From positions 4,779,009 to 4,843,008 of the forward strand of contig NZ_CP031557.1 in the NCBI RefSeq assembly GCF_003403075.1: a DNA stretch of 64,000 nt, in the 5' to 3' direction. This document shows positions 1-7,171 of this stretch, in pieces; position 1 is the stretch's first letter, and the number at the start of each line of letters is the position of its first letter. Position numbers and translations under genes: made by a program. This DNA is from Flavobacterium psychrotrophum. GTDB taxonomy: Bacteria; Bacteroidota; Bacteroidia; Flavobacteriales; Flavobacteriaceae. The notes under the pieces were generated by a model. The model saw only the letters and a list, made by a program, of their open reading frames with translations. It had not been told where the DNA came from and ran no database searches.

Positions 1-171
1 CTGCCTAATAATGTAAAGCCTACCCCGCAAGATGTAAAACCGCCTACACAGCCGCCCAATACTAACGGTATACCCGTAACACCGGGTTCGCCTGCTGTAG
101 GACCGGTTACAACGCCCACAACTAAGCCTACGCAGTCTGCAATTAATCCGGGCGTACCGCAACGGCCGTAA
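1..171 (+). CDS. 3' end of a proline/threonine-rich protein (partial)
   Basis: An open frame enters from the left edge and stops with TAA at 169-171, giving the last 56 residues of a protein. The visible part is low complexity, rich in Pro, Thr, Asn and Val, with repeated short P-x-x-P steps, and holds no recognisable catalytic motif. Such tails are common as disordered or periplasm-spanning C-termini of envelope proteins, but that is inference. The start and the main domain lie outside the window, so no function can be assigned. The composition and clean frame make it a likely real gene end. Confidence 0.6.
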   Translation: MPNNVKPTPQDVKPPTQPPNTNGIPVTPGSPAVGPVTTPTTKPTQSAINPGVPQRP

Positions 172-253
172 TTAAGGAGATTGATCATTTAAATAATATT
201 AAGCAGATACAAGCCCCAATGTAATAAGGCTTGGATGTAGTTGAGCAGAGAAG

Positions 254-283
254 AATCCCGTTGGGCACACGCCTATCGGGATT
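254..283 (+). terminator. Possible terminator hairpin after the proline-rich gene
   Basis: A 7-bp perfect inverted repeat (AATCCCG / CGGGATT) with a 16-nt loop lies 83 bases after the stop. The T-tract is poor (CATTATTTAT), so it may be a weak terminator or an unrelated hairpin. A smaller 6-bp stem (CAAGCC / GGCTTG) sits at 210-233. Confidence 0.35.
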
Positions 284-360
284 CATTATTTATAATTGAT
301 AACAGATTGTTAAAGTAAGTGGCTGTGATGGTCGCTTTTAGTATTTTTAAGTAACGAAGC

Positions 361-384
361 GATTTAAAATTTTTAGTTTAAATC
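361..384. promoter_or_regulatory. Perfect 8-bp inverted repeat upstream of the SRPBCC gene
   Basis: GATTTAAA at 361-368 and TTTAAATC at 377-384 form a perfect inverted repeat with an 8-nt spacer, ending 33 bases before the start codon at 418. Its position fits an operator or a 5' leader hairpin. It is A/T-rich, so chance is not excluded. Confidence 0.3.
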
Positions 385-417
385 ACTTTAATTAACAAAC
401 CTCAAATAATCGGCGTT

Positions 418-1143
418 ATGGCACTTGAAAATACAGGAATGGTAGTACCCGTTGCTAAAGATGTGTATACTATAGAAAACGTAGTTGCTATACTAGGTGG
501 GGCATATCTTTTATACGACGCGCTTAAAAAAGACAAAAAAAGCATTGGCGAACTGGCTGCGGGTGGTATTATGCTGTACCGTGGTGTTAAAGGGCTTCTT
601 AATGCGCTCGATAAAAATAAGCAGGAAAGCAGAGGTGTAGGCAGCCCTGCGAAACACAGGGAGTCTAACGTAAATATACATGCCCGCCTTATTGTAAAGA
701 AGCCGGTTGCAGAAGTGTATAACTTTTGGCGCCATTTAGGCAACCTGCCCCTGTTTATGGAACACCTGGACAGCGTAACGGTGCTGGGGGATTCGCTTAG
801 CGAATGGAAGGTAAAAGTGCCGGGGCTTCCTGCATCATTAAGCTGGACTGCCGAGATTGTTGCTGAGGAGCCAAACCGCTTTATTGGATGGCATTCTATT
901 AATGGTAGCAGTTTGCGCAATGCCGGCAAGGTAGAGTTTAAAGATGCCGGAGAGCTTGGTACACTTATGCATGTGGTGTTTTCTTATCATGCTCCGCTGG
1001 GTGCTGCCGGAGAGGAAGTAGCGCGATTGCTGAACCCTGTATTTGAAAAAATTGTGCGCAATGATATATTGGGCTTTAAGCGTTATATGGAAACAGGTAC
1101 GTCTGAAAAATTGCAGCAGGAACATGTAGCTATTTTTACCTAA
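418..1143 (+). CDS. SRPBCC-family protein with N-terminal hydrophobic domain
   Basis: The 241-residue product has two parts. Residues 1-70 contain two short hydrophobic/glycine-rich stretches (about 23-37 and 43-61), resembling the small membrane-associated DUF2892-type module. Residues about 78-225 look like an SRPBCC (START/Bet v 1-like, polyketide cyclase/dehydrase) domain: an opening beta strand, a V-Y-N-F-W-R-x-L helix, then a W-x-x-x-V-P strand and a closing long helix ending near Y-M-E-T-G. Proteins of this layout are frequent stress- or envelope-associated genes in Bacteroidota; the ligand is unknown. It stands alone, preceded by an inverted repeat and followed by a repeat-bearing gap. 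The ATG start follows the non-coding leader directly. Confidence 0.8.
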   Translation: MALENTGMVVPVAKDVYTIENVVAILGGAYLLYDALKKDKKSIGELAAGGIMLYRGVKGLLNALDKNKQESRGVGSPAKHRESNVNIHARLIVKKPVAEVYNFWRHLGNLPLFMEHLDSVTVLGDSLSEWKVKVPGLPASLSWTAEIVAEEPNRFIGWHSINGSSLRNAGKVEFKDAGELGTLMHVVFSYHAPLGAAGEEVARLLNPVFEKIVRNDILGFKRYMETGTSEKLQQEHVAIFT

Positions 1144-1152
1144 ATTTTTATA

Positions 1153-1232
1153 CCTACAAGGTACTGAAGACCTTGCAGGAACCATAAATCATCCAATCTG
1201 TGCTAACCTGTAAGTTTTTTTTAACCTTGTAG
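1153..1232. repeat. Short inverted repeat cluster (CTACAAGGT type)
   Basis: CCTACAAGGT (1153-1162) pairs with ACCTTGCAGG (1170-1179), and a third related copy, ACCTTGTAG, sits at 1224-1232 after a T-rich run. Hairpins built on this word are a familiar intergenic repeat type in Flavobacterium genomes. It lies between convergent genes and may help end transcription. Confidence 0.5.
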
Positions 1233-1281
1233 ATTTTAAAAGGAAAACTAATACCTTACTCTAACTCACGTTAATCTGAGT

Positions 1282-1854
1282 TTATGTCTCATATTGCTGC
1301 GCGGGTGGAACATTAGTATTTGGTAATGTACCGCCACCGTTGGCACTCCTTTCTGTAATAACATCATCAGTCATGTTGTTCAGTAAGTTTATTAGTAACT
1401 CGCCGGTACGTTCTATAGCCTGTGTAATAATATTTTCTGCTTCGCCTTCAAATACTTCCCGGTGTGCGCAATAACGATTTTCGGGCAGTGTTATGTGAAT
1501 AAACATGGTGCCAACGGGCTTGTCTTCCGTTTCGCTTCCGCCTGGCGAGGTTAGTCCTGTTACAGCAATAGCAATATCACATTTAAAGAATTTTGGCAAC
1601 CGTTCGGCAAGCAGCCGGGTTACTTCTGCAGATTCAGCAGTGTAACTATCTATTATTTCCTGTGGTATATCAAAAAGCTCTTCCTTCGTACAGGCATCAT
1701 AGCAAACTATACCTCCTAGTAATACATCGCCCGAAGTAGGGGTTAATGAAAACTCCGAAGCCAGCCATCCGGCAGAGGCGCTTTCTGCAAGTGCCAGTTT
1801 TAGTCCTTTTTCTGCCAGGCGCCTGCTTGCGAGGGTAATACTTTCTGAGGCCAT
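1282..1854 (-). CDS. CinA C-terminal domain protein (PncC-like nicotinamide-nucleotide amidohydrolase family)
   Basis: The 190-residue product matches the stand-alone CinA C-terminal/PncC fold, which deamidates nicotinamide mononucleotide to nicotinate mononucleotide in NAD salvage. The family's two signature loops are recognisable but altered: the first reads A-E-S-A-S-A-G where the usual form is A-E-S-x-T-G-G, and the second reads V-T-G-L-T-S-P-G-G where G-I-A-G-P-G-G is usual. K-P-V-G-T follows as expected. About 30 extra C-terminal residues are polar (Asn/Thr/Pro-rich). It is a monocistronic gene, divergent from citrate synthase. Family membership is fairly sure; retained amidase activity is not. 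Confidence 0.75.
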   Translation of the reverse strand: MASESITLASRRLAEKGLKLALAESASAGWLASEFSLTPTSGDVLLGGIVCYDACTKEELFDIPQEIIDSYTAESAEVTRLLAERLPKFFKCDIAIAVTGLTSPGGSETEDKPVGTMFIHITLPENRYCAHREVFEGEAENIITQAIERTGELLINLLNNMTDDVITERSANGGGTLPNTNVPPAQQYET

Positions 1855-2299
1855 GTTTTATTCAATTAATCATTAATACTAAAGTTAATGCAGATTTTAT
1901 GGCTTTGTCTTAACAAATCTTTAATTGGCAGTACTATAACATCCGGTTAGGTGTATTTTCTTTTTGCAGATGTTGTACGAGATAGAGATTAGATTTATTT
2001 AGGAGGTCTGCCCGATAAAAACAGACCTTTTGTTGCTCTCCAAGTGCGAAAATAGCTGAGTACCCCATTGTAAGTGGGGTTGTGTACTATAACGGTTTCA
2101 AAAACGGATATAAATGATGAAAAATGATGGCATGCTGTAGCTATAAAGAATGAAACAGGATGTATTTTTAATGGGTTATTTTTTATATTATGTATAGGTA
2201 ATTAGCGATTATTATGCAGGTTTTTCTTTATATATCAATTGTTATTTCCTAAATTCGCAGGAATATAAATTTCAAATCCATTACAAACTAAATACTGTC
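1855..2299. other. 445-base divergent intergenic region between the cinA-like gene and gltA
   Basis: This must contain the promoters of both divergent genes. On the minus strand a near-consensus -7 element (TAACTTTA) lies about 26-33 bases before the cinA-like start. On the plus strand TAAATTCG at 2250-2257 is a one-mismatch -7 element for gltA. A terminator-like hairpin occupies 2006-2034 and a weaker stem ACCCCA/TGGGGT lies at 2062-2080. No convincing ORF was seen. Confidence 0.5.
2006..2034 (+). terminator. Orphan intrinsic terminator-like hairpin
   Basis: AGGTCTG (2006-2012) pairs with CAGACCT (2024-2030) across an 11-nt loop and is followed by TTTTG on the plus strand. Neither neighbouring gene ends here, because both are transcribed away from this gap. 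It could close a small RNA or attenuate the gltA leader. Confidence 0.45.
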
Positions 2300-3583
2300 A
2301 TGTCAAAAACTGCTATATTAGAAATTGATGGCAAAAAGTATGAGTTCCCTATAATTGTGGGCACTGAAAACGAGGTAGCCATTGATATTGATAAACTGCG
2401 TGGGGAAACCGGCGCCATAACGCTAGACCGCGGATTTAAAAATACAGGTGCCTGCCAGAGTGCCATTACTTTTTTAGATGGTGAAGAAGGTATCCTGCGC
2501 TACAGAGGATACGGCATTGAAGAACTTGCTTCTAAATCTAACTTTCTTGAGGTTTCTTACCTGCTTATATTTGGCGAATTGCCTACAGCTGAACAAATTG
2601 AAAAATTTGAAAATGATATAAGGAAATATACCCTTGTAAACGAGGAAATGAAAAACATCATTGATGGTTTTCCTAAAAATGCACACCCTATGGGTATTCT
2701 TGCATCGCTTACAAGTGCTCTTACAGCATTTAACCCACAGGGTGTAAATGTTTCAGACAACCAGGAGCTTTATGATACGGTATGTAAAACCATGGGTAAA
2801 TTCCTTGTGGTTGCTACATGGACGTTCCGTAAAAACATGGGCTACCCATTAAACTACTACGATAACACTAAAGGATATGTAGAAAACTTTATGAGGCTTA
2901 TGTTTGAGCTTCCTACAGGTCCTTACGCGGCTAATCCTAAAGTTATCGCTGCGCTTGATAAACTGTTTATACTGCATGCAGACCACGAGCAAAACTGTTC
3001 TACATCAACTGTGCGTATCGTAGGTTCGTCTCAGGCAAGCCTTTTTGCTTCTATATCAGCAGGTGTATCTGCGCTATGGGGTCCACTTCACGGTGGTGCT
3101 AACCAGGCAGTGCTTGAAATGCTTGAAGAAATACAAAACAATGGCGGCGACGCCGAAAAATATATTGCTAAGGCTAAAGATAAAGATGATCCGTTCCGCC
3201 TTATGGGCTTTGGACACAGGGTTTACAAAAACTTTGACCCAAGAGCTAAGATCATCAAAAAGGCGGCAGATGACGTACTTGGAGAACTTGGTGTAAACGA
3301 CCCTATTCTTAACATTGCCAAAAAACTTGAAGAGGCAGCACTTCAGGACGAATATTTCAAGGCAAGAAACCTGTACCCTAACGTAGATTTTTACTCAGGT
3401 ATCATCTACAGGGCACTTGGTATTCCTACTGAAATGTTTACTGTGTTGTTTGCAATAGGCCGTCTTCCGGGATGGATTGCACAATGGAAAGAAATGCGTC
3501 TTCAGAAAGAGCCGATAGGCCGTCCGCGCCAGGTATATACAGGAAGCCCGCTTAGGGATTTCGTACCACAATCTGAAAGATAA
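2300..3583 (+). CDS. gltA: Citrate synthase (type II)
   Basis: This enzyme condenses oxaloacetate and acetyl-CoA to citrate, the entry step of the TCA cycle. The 427-residue length is typical for the bacterial hexameric type II form. The conserved blocks are in order: H-A-D-H-E-Q-N-C-S-T, then L-H-G-G-A-N-Q-A with the catalytic histidine, then G-F-G-H-R-V-Y-K-N-F-D-P-R-A, and the C-terminal L-P-G-W-I-A-Q-W block. The N-terminal beta domain typical of type II enzymes is present (residues 1-50). The gene is monocistronic, with its own terminator at 3609-3635 and a near-consensus promoter element at 2250-2257. Confidence 0.97.
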   Translation: MSKTAILEIDGKKYEFPIIVGTENEVAIDIDKLRGETGAITLDRGFKNTGACQSAITFLDGEEGILRYRGYGIEELASKSNFLEVSYLLIFGELPTAEQIEKFENDIRKYTLVNEEMKNIIDGFPKNAHPMGILASLTSALTAFNPQGVNVSDNQELYDTVCKTMGKFLVVATWTFRKNMGYPLNYYDNTKGYVENFMRLMFELPTGPYAANPKVIAALDKLFILHADHEQNCSTSTVRIVGSSQASLFASISAGVSALWGPLHGGANQAVLEMLEEIQNNGGDAEKYIAKAKDKDDPFRLMGFGHRVYKNFDPRAKIIKKAADDVLGELGVNDPILNIAKKLEEAALQDEYFKARNLYPNVDFYSGIIYRALGIPTEMFTVLFAIGRLPGWIAQWKEMRLQKEPIGRPRQVYTGSPLRDFVPQSER

Positions 3584-3608
3584 TTTTAGAAATAGTATAA
3601 GTTGACTA

Positions 3609-3635
3609 CGGCTCCGCATTTGTGGAGCCGTTTTT
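3609..3635 (+). terminator. Intrinsic terminator of gltA
   Basis: CGGCTCC (3609-3615) and GGAGCCG (3624-3630) form a GC-rich 7-bp stem with an 8-nt loop followed by TTTTTG. It lies 26 bases after the gltA stop. Confidence 0.85.
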
Positions 3636-3706
3636 GTTATAATTTGGTATTTAGTTTATTTTTCCATCATTTTCCGAACAAAAATCGGTTATTAGCCTGT
3701 ATTTTT

Positions 3707-3714
3707 TATATTTG
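3707..3714 (+). promoter_or_regulatory. -7 promoter element TATATTTG for the hydrolase operon
   Basis: A perfect TAnnTTTG element lies 16 bases before ATG 3730. It overlaps the in-frame TTG at 3712, which therefore cannot be the start of translation from this promoter. No clear TTG -33 box is visible. Confidence 0.65.
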
Positions 3715-3729
3715 CTCAAATTATCAACC

Positions 3730-4644
3730 ATGTTACACCTTAATGTAAATAACGAAACTTCACGATTACGATCGGTTATACTGGGCACAGCCCAAAGCAA
3801 CGGGCCAACACCCGCATTGCACGAGGCATACGATCCAAAATCGCTTGAGCATATAAAAGCAGGCACATATCCTACAGAAGAAAGCATGGTGGCTGAAATG
3901 GATGCCCTAAATGCCGTTTTTGAAAAATATGATGTTTCGGTTTACAGGCCGCAGATCATTGCAGATTATAACCAGATATTTAGCCGCGACATAGGTTTTG
4001 TTATTGACGATGTGTTTATATGGGCTAATATTTTGCCGGACCGTGAGCGCGAACAGGAAGCCATTCAGTATATTGTTGAAAAGGCAAACCCTGCTAAAGT
4101 GGTTAAGCCACCGGAAGAAGTGCACATTGAAGGCGGCGACGTTATAGTGTGGAACGACCATATATTTATAGGTACTTACAAAGGCAGCGATTATAAAGAG
4201 TATATAACAGCACGTACCAATACACAGGGTGTAGACTTTATAAAGGAATTATTCCCAAGTAAGATAGTTAAGGAATTTGATCTTGTAAAATCGCGTATAG
4301 AGCCACGGGATAATGCCCTGCACCTTGATTGTTGTTTTCAGCCGGTAGGTAAAGACAAAGGTGTGATCTATAAAAGTGGTTTTAGGGAAGAAGCAGATTA
4401 CCTGTACCTTGTAAACCTGTTTGGTTTCGAAAACCTTTTTCATATCGACAGGGAAGAAATGTATCATATGACCTCTAACTTTTTTTCGATAGCAGAAGAT
4501 GTGGTAGTGATAGAAAAAGGCTTCACCCGCCTTAAAGCGTGGCTGCTGGAAAGAGATTTTATTGTGGAGGAAGTGCCTTACGCCGAAATATCAAAACAGG
4601 AAGGCTTGTTGCGTTGCAGTACTTTGCCATTGGCAAGGGATTAA
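3730..4644 (+). CDS. Pentein-fold amidinotransferase/dimethylarginine dimethylaminohydrolase-like protein
   Basis: The 304-residue product belongs to the guanidino-group modifying (pentein) superfamily that includes arginine deiminase and DDAH. The marks are R-D-I-G-F near residue 80, the substrate-binding E-G-G-D-V block (about 134-138), H-L-D-C-C-F (about 200), and a C-terminal catalytic cysteine in L-R-C-S-T-L-P-L. ATG 3730 is chosen over the upstream TTG 3712 because the latter lies in the promoter element. Thirteen bases separate it from a second pentein gene, so the two are probably co-transcribed. The exact substrate (arginine, methylarginine or another guanidine) cannot be read from the sequence. 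Confidence 0.85.
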   Translation: MLHLNVNNETSRLRSVILGTAQSNGPTPALHEAYDPKSLEHIKAGTYPTEESMVAEMDALNAVFEKYDVSVYRPQIIADYNQIFSRDIGFVIDDVFIWANILPDREREQEAIQYIVEKANPAKVVKPPEEVHIEGGDVIVWNDHIFIGTYKGSDYKEYITARTNTQGVDFIKELFPSKIVKEFDLVKSRIEPRDNALHLDCCFQPVGKDKGVIYKSGFREEADYLYLVNLFGFENLFHIDREEMYHMTSNFFSIAEDVVVIEKGFTRLKAWLLERDFIVEEVPYAEISKQEGLLRCSTLPLARD

Positions 4645-4657
4645 TTATATTTGAAGT

Positions 4658-5593
4658 ATGAAACAGATTACAGATACCATATTGATGATACGCCCTGTGG
4701 CGTTCAGGATGAATGAGCAGACTGCCGTAAACAACTATTACCAAAAGGTGGTAGATAACCTGTTGCCATCAACCGTTAATGCAAAGGCGCAGCAGGAATT
4801 TGATGCTTTTGTAGAAAAGTTGCAGGCTGTAGGGGTTAATGTTATTGTAGTAGATGATACTACAGATACAGATACGCCAGATTCTGTTTTTCCTAATAAC
4901 TGGGTGTCGTTTCATGAAAATGGCGATGTGGCATTGTATCCTATGTTTGCTGAGAACCGCCGAAGCGAACGCCGCGAAGATATTTTTGACATATTAGAAG
5001 ACCGTGGTTTTGTAATAGATAATCTGGTAGATTATACCAGTGCCGAAGAAGAAGGCCTTTTTCTTGAAGGTACCGGTAGCCTGGTACTCGATAGGGAAAA
5101 TCATAAGGCATACTGTGCGCTTTCGCCCCGCGCGGAAGAAGAACTGGTAATTGAGTACTGCGAAGACTTTGACCTGGGTCCGGTTATCTTTGAAGCGTTC
5201 CAGACGGTAGATGGCGAGCGTGTGCATATATACCACACCAATGTAATGATGTGCATAGGCAGTACGTTTGCAGTAATTTGTGCAGATTGTATTGATGATA
5301 AAACAGAGCGTAAAATGGTGCTGTCTAACCTTAGGGGAGATGGCAAAGAAGTGATATTGCTTACAGAGGAGCAGCTTAATCATTTTGCGGGTAATATGCT
5401 ACAGGTGCAGGGCAGCGAAAAAAGCTATCTTGTAATGAGCGATGCGGCTTATAGTGTGCTGACAAAAGACCAGATATCAAGAATAGAAAAACATACCGAG
5501 ATACTTACGGCTAACCTTGATACCATTGAGGCCTGTGGTGGCGGAAGCGCGCGCTGCATGATGGCAGAAATATTTTTATTAAAAAAACAGTAA
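4658..5593 (+). CDS. ctlX: CtlX-type citrulline utilisation hydrolase (pentein superfamily)
   Basis: The 311-residue protein resembles CtlX, the pentein hydrolase first linked to citrulline breakdown to ornithine in Francisella. Visible marks are F-P-N-N-W-V-S-F near residue 80, E-G-T-G-S-L-V-L-D (about 139-147), a histidine in Y-H-T-N-V-M-M, and the catalytic cysteine in G-G-G-S-A-R-C-M-M-A-E at the C-terminus. It follows its paralogue by 13 bases and precedes an Rrf2 regulator by 24 bases. The pair suggests sequential steps of arginine/citrulline catabolism, which is inference. Confidence 0.85.
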   Translation: MKQITDTILMIRPVAFRMNEQTAVNNYYQKVVDNLLPSTVNAKAQQEFDAFVEKLQAVGVNVIVVDDTTDTDTPDSVFPNNWVSFHENGDVALYPMFAENRRSERREDIFDILEDRGFVIDNLVDYTSAEEEGLFLEGTGSLVLDRENHKAYCALSPRAEEELVIEYCEDFDLGPVIFEAFQTVDGERVHIYHTNVMMCIGSTFAVICADCIDDKTERKMVLSNLRGDGKEVILLTEEQLNHFAGNMLQVQGSEKSYLVMSDAAYSVLTKDQISRIEKHTEILTANLDTIEACGGGSARCMMAEIFLLKKQ

Positions 5594-5617
5594 CTTTACC
5601 AAAAGTAACAGCTCACT

Positions 5618-6040
5618 ATGCTTAGTAAAAAAACGAAGTACGGACTTAAAGCCCTTATATACATTGCGCGGCAAAATGCTACTGCGCCGGTGCTTATTTC
5701 TGATATTTCGGAAAAAGAGCAGATACCCAAGAAATTTCTTGAAGCCATTTTGCTCGACCTTAAAAAGTTTGGCATATTGGGCTCTAAGAAAGGAAAAGGC
5801 GGAGGCTATTATCTGATGAAAGATCCTAATACCGTTACAGCTGCAACATTAATACGCGTGCTGGATGGGCCTATAGCCATGCTGCCGTGTGTAAGCCTTA
5901 ACTTTTATGAACGCTGCGACGACTGCCCTGATGAAGATGCCTGCTCGCTACACCATTTTCTTGAAAATGTACGCGACAGCACGCTTAATATGCTTCAGGA
6001 TAAAACCCTGGCAATGCTTGCCGGGCTAGGGGAGTATTAG
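5618..6040 (+). CDS. Rrf2-family transcriptional regulator
   Basis: The 140-residue product starts with the Rrf2 winged helix (M-L-S-K-K-T-K-Y-G-L-K-A-L), continues with the I-P-K-K-F-L-E recognition helix and a G-G-G-Y wing, and carries a three-cysteine cluster (C-D-D-C-P-D-E-D-A-C, about residues 106-115). The cluster could bind an iron-sulfur centre, as in IscR/NsrR/RsrR-type members. A near-consensus -7 element (TAACTTTA, 5591-5598) suggests its own promoter besides read-through from ctlX. Its position just before the cysHDN genes suggests control of sulfate assimilation, like CymR-type Rrf2 proteins; a palindrome in the cysH promoter is the natural operator candidate. Confidence 0.9.
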   Translation: MLSKKTKYGLKALIYIARQNATAPVLISDISEKEQIPKKFLEAILLDLKKFGILGSKKGKGGGYYLMKDPNTVTAATLIRVLDGPIAMLPCVSLNFYERCDDCPDEDACSLHHFLENVRDSTLNMLQDKTLAMLAGLGEY

Positions 6041-6384
6041 AGACGCAGCTCGCTTATTTTAATGAGTTACTGCAATAGAAGGAATCAGTTTTGTCATTCC
6101 GGTGTTAGGAGGAATCTCATGAAATTCAATGACTATAGAGATTGCTACATTCCGCTGCGCTGCATTCGTAATGATGTAATGTGAAGAAAGTATTCTAAAA
6201 TCCACGTTCCATTATTTAGCTTCTAATTTTTGAGAAAGGAGATTCTTCATTCCGCTTCGCTACAATCAGAATGACAACGACTTTATCAAATCCTTAAAAA
6301 TCCGTGCTTTCGTAGCATCTGCTAAATCCGCGTTCCAAAAAAAACCGAAGCTCCAAAAAGCCACAATAAAAAATTTTTCAAACT
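6041..6384. other. Intergenic region with REP-like repeats before cysH
   Basis: About 340 bases between the Rrf2 gene and the cysH promoter hold no convincing ORF. They contain two diverged copies of a palindromic word of the type CATTCCGCTGCGCTGCATTC, plus stray short direct repeats (see separate entry). Confidence 0.5.
6088..6275. repeat. REP-like intergenic repeats (CATTCCGCTxCGCTxCA type)
   Basis: CATTCCGCTGCGCTGCATTC at about 6149-6168 and the related CATTCCGCTTCGCTACAATC at about 6248-6267 are each followed by AATGA. A partial companion (GTCATTCCGGTGTTAGGAGG) begins near 6093. The inner part is palindromic. These look like a dispersed family of non-coding repeats. Confidence 0.55.
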
Positions 6385-6403
6385 CTCTATAATTTCCATA
6401 GAG
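6385..6403. promoter_or_regulatory. Palindromic operator candidate in the cysH promoter
   Basis: CTCTATAATTTCCATAGAG is a perfect 6-bp inverted repeat with a 7-base spacer. It ends 7 bases before the -7 element at 6410-6417, so a bound protein would block the promoter. The Rrf2 regulator encoded immediately upstream is the obvious candidate ligand. Confidence 0.5.
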
Positions 6404-6409
6404 TAATAG

Positions 6410-6417
6410 TATATTTG
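6410..6417 (+). promoter_or_regulatory. -7 promoter element TATATTTG of the cysHD genes
   Basis: A perfect TAnnTTTG element 37 bases before ATG 6454. It overlaps the in-frame TTG at 6415, ruling that codon out as the start for this transcript. Confidence 0.65.
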
Positions 6418-6453
6418 AAAAATATTACAGTTACGCATTTTTTGGAGACGACG

Positions 6454-7170
6454 ATGAAGGAGAAAATAGACTACCTAAACAAGGAATTACAGGGATTGCC
6501 ACTGGCAGAATCCATTCCGCTTATCATTAAAAACTTCGACGGTAAAAAGGTGTTTTCCACTTCTTTTGGCATCGAAGACCAGGTGCTTACGCATTTTATT
6601 GCCCCTTATGCTGAATTTGTAAATACATTTACACTTGATACCGGGCGCCAGTTTGCCGAAACCTATGAGGTTTTTCAGCGTACCCAGAACAAATATCCTA
6701 AACTTAATATCAAAACCTTTTTTCCTGATGCAGCAGATATCAATACGTATGTTTCTGAGCAGGGAATAAACGGCTTTTACAACAGCATAGAAAGCAGGAA
6801 AGAATGCTGTCGCATCCGTAAAGTGGTGCCATTGGGCAAAGCCATTAAAGGCGCTGAACTCTGGATTACCGGCCTGCGTGCCGAACAAAGCGAGAACCGC
6901 AGCGATATGCAGTTCCTGGAATGGGATGAGGCGAATCAACTGGTAAAATTCAATCCGCTTTTACATTATACGCTAAAGGAAACCGAGGCGTTAATAGATA
7001 CTTATAATATTCCCCTAAACAGTTTGTATAAAAAAGGCTACCTGAGTATTGGCTGTGCTCCATGTACCCGTGCGTTGGCCGAAGGCGAGCCCTTCCGTGC
7101 CGGGCGCTGGTGGTGGGAAGACGGCAAAAAAGAGTGCGGCCTGCACATACATACGGATAAAAATTACTAA
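6454..7170 (+). CDS. cysH: Assimilatory adenylyl-sulfate (APS) reductase
   Basis: The 238-residue product reduces activated sulfate to sulfite in the cytoplasm. It has the PP-loop fold (S-T-S-F-G-I-E-D-Q near residue 38). The paired cysteines Cys118-Cys119 and Cys201-x-x-Cys204 bind a [4Fe-4S] cluster in APS-type enzymes, and Cys228 in E-C-G-L-H is the catalytic residue. The cluster cysteines mark it as using APS rather than PAPS, which fits the lack of an APS kinase gene nearby. Start ATG 6454 is preferred over the TTG at 6415 because of the promoter element and a GGAGACG stretch just before it. One base separates its stop from cysD. Confidence 0.93.
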   Translation: MKEKIDYLNKELQGLPLAESIPLIIKNFDGKKVFSTSFGIEDQVLTHFIAPYAEFVNTFTLDTGRQFAETYEVFQRTQNKYPKLNIKTFFPDAADINTYVSEQGINGFYNSIESRKECCRIRKVVPLGKAIKGAELWITGLRAEQSENRSDMQFLEWDEANQLVKFNPLLHYTLKETEALIDTYNIPLNSLYKKGYLSIGCAPCTRALAEGEPFRAGRWWWEDGKKECGLHIHTDKNY

Positions 7171-7171
7171 T

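Noticed and set aside
3045..3296. An 83-codon open frame within gltA
   Set aside because: It lies in another frame of a well-conserved gene on the same strand and has no promoter or ribosome binding support.
3712..3729. TTG at 3712 as the start of the amidinotransferase-like gene
   Set aside because: It lies inside the -7 element TATATTTG. The ATG at 3730 fits better.
7049..7171. An N-terminal extension of cysD overlapping cysH
   Set aside because: The sequence before ATG 7172 is a shadow frame of cysH; the CysD family starts at the short N-terminus.
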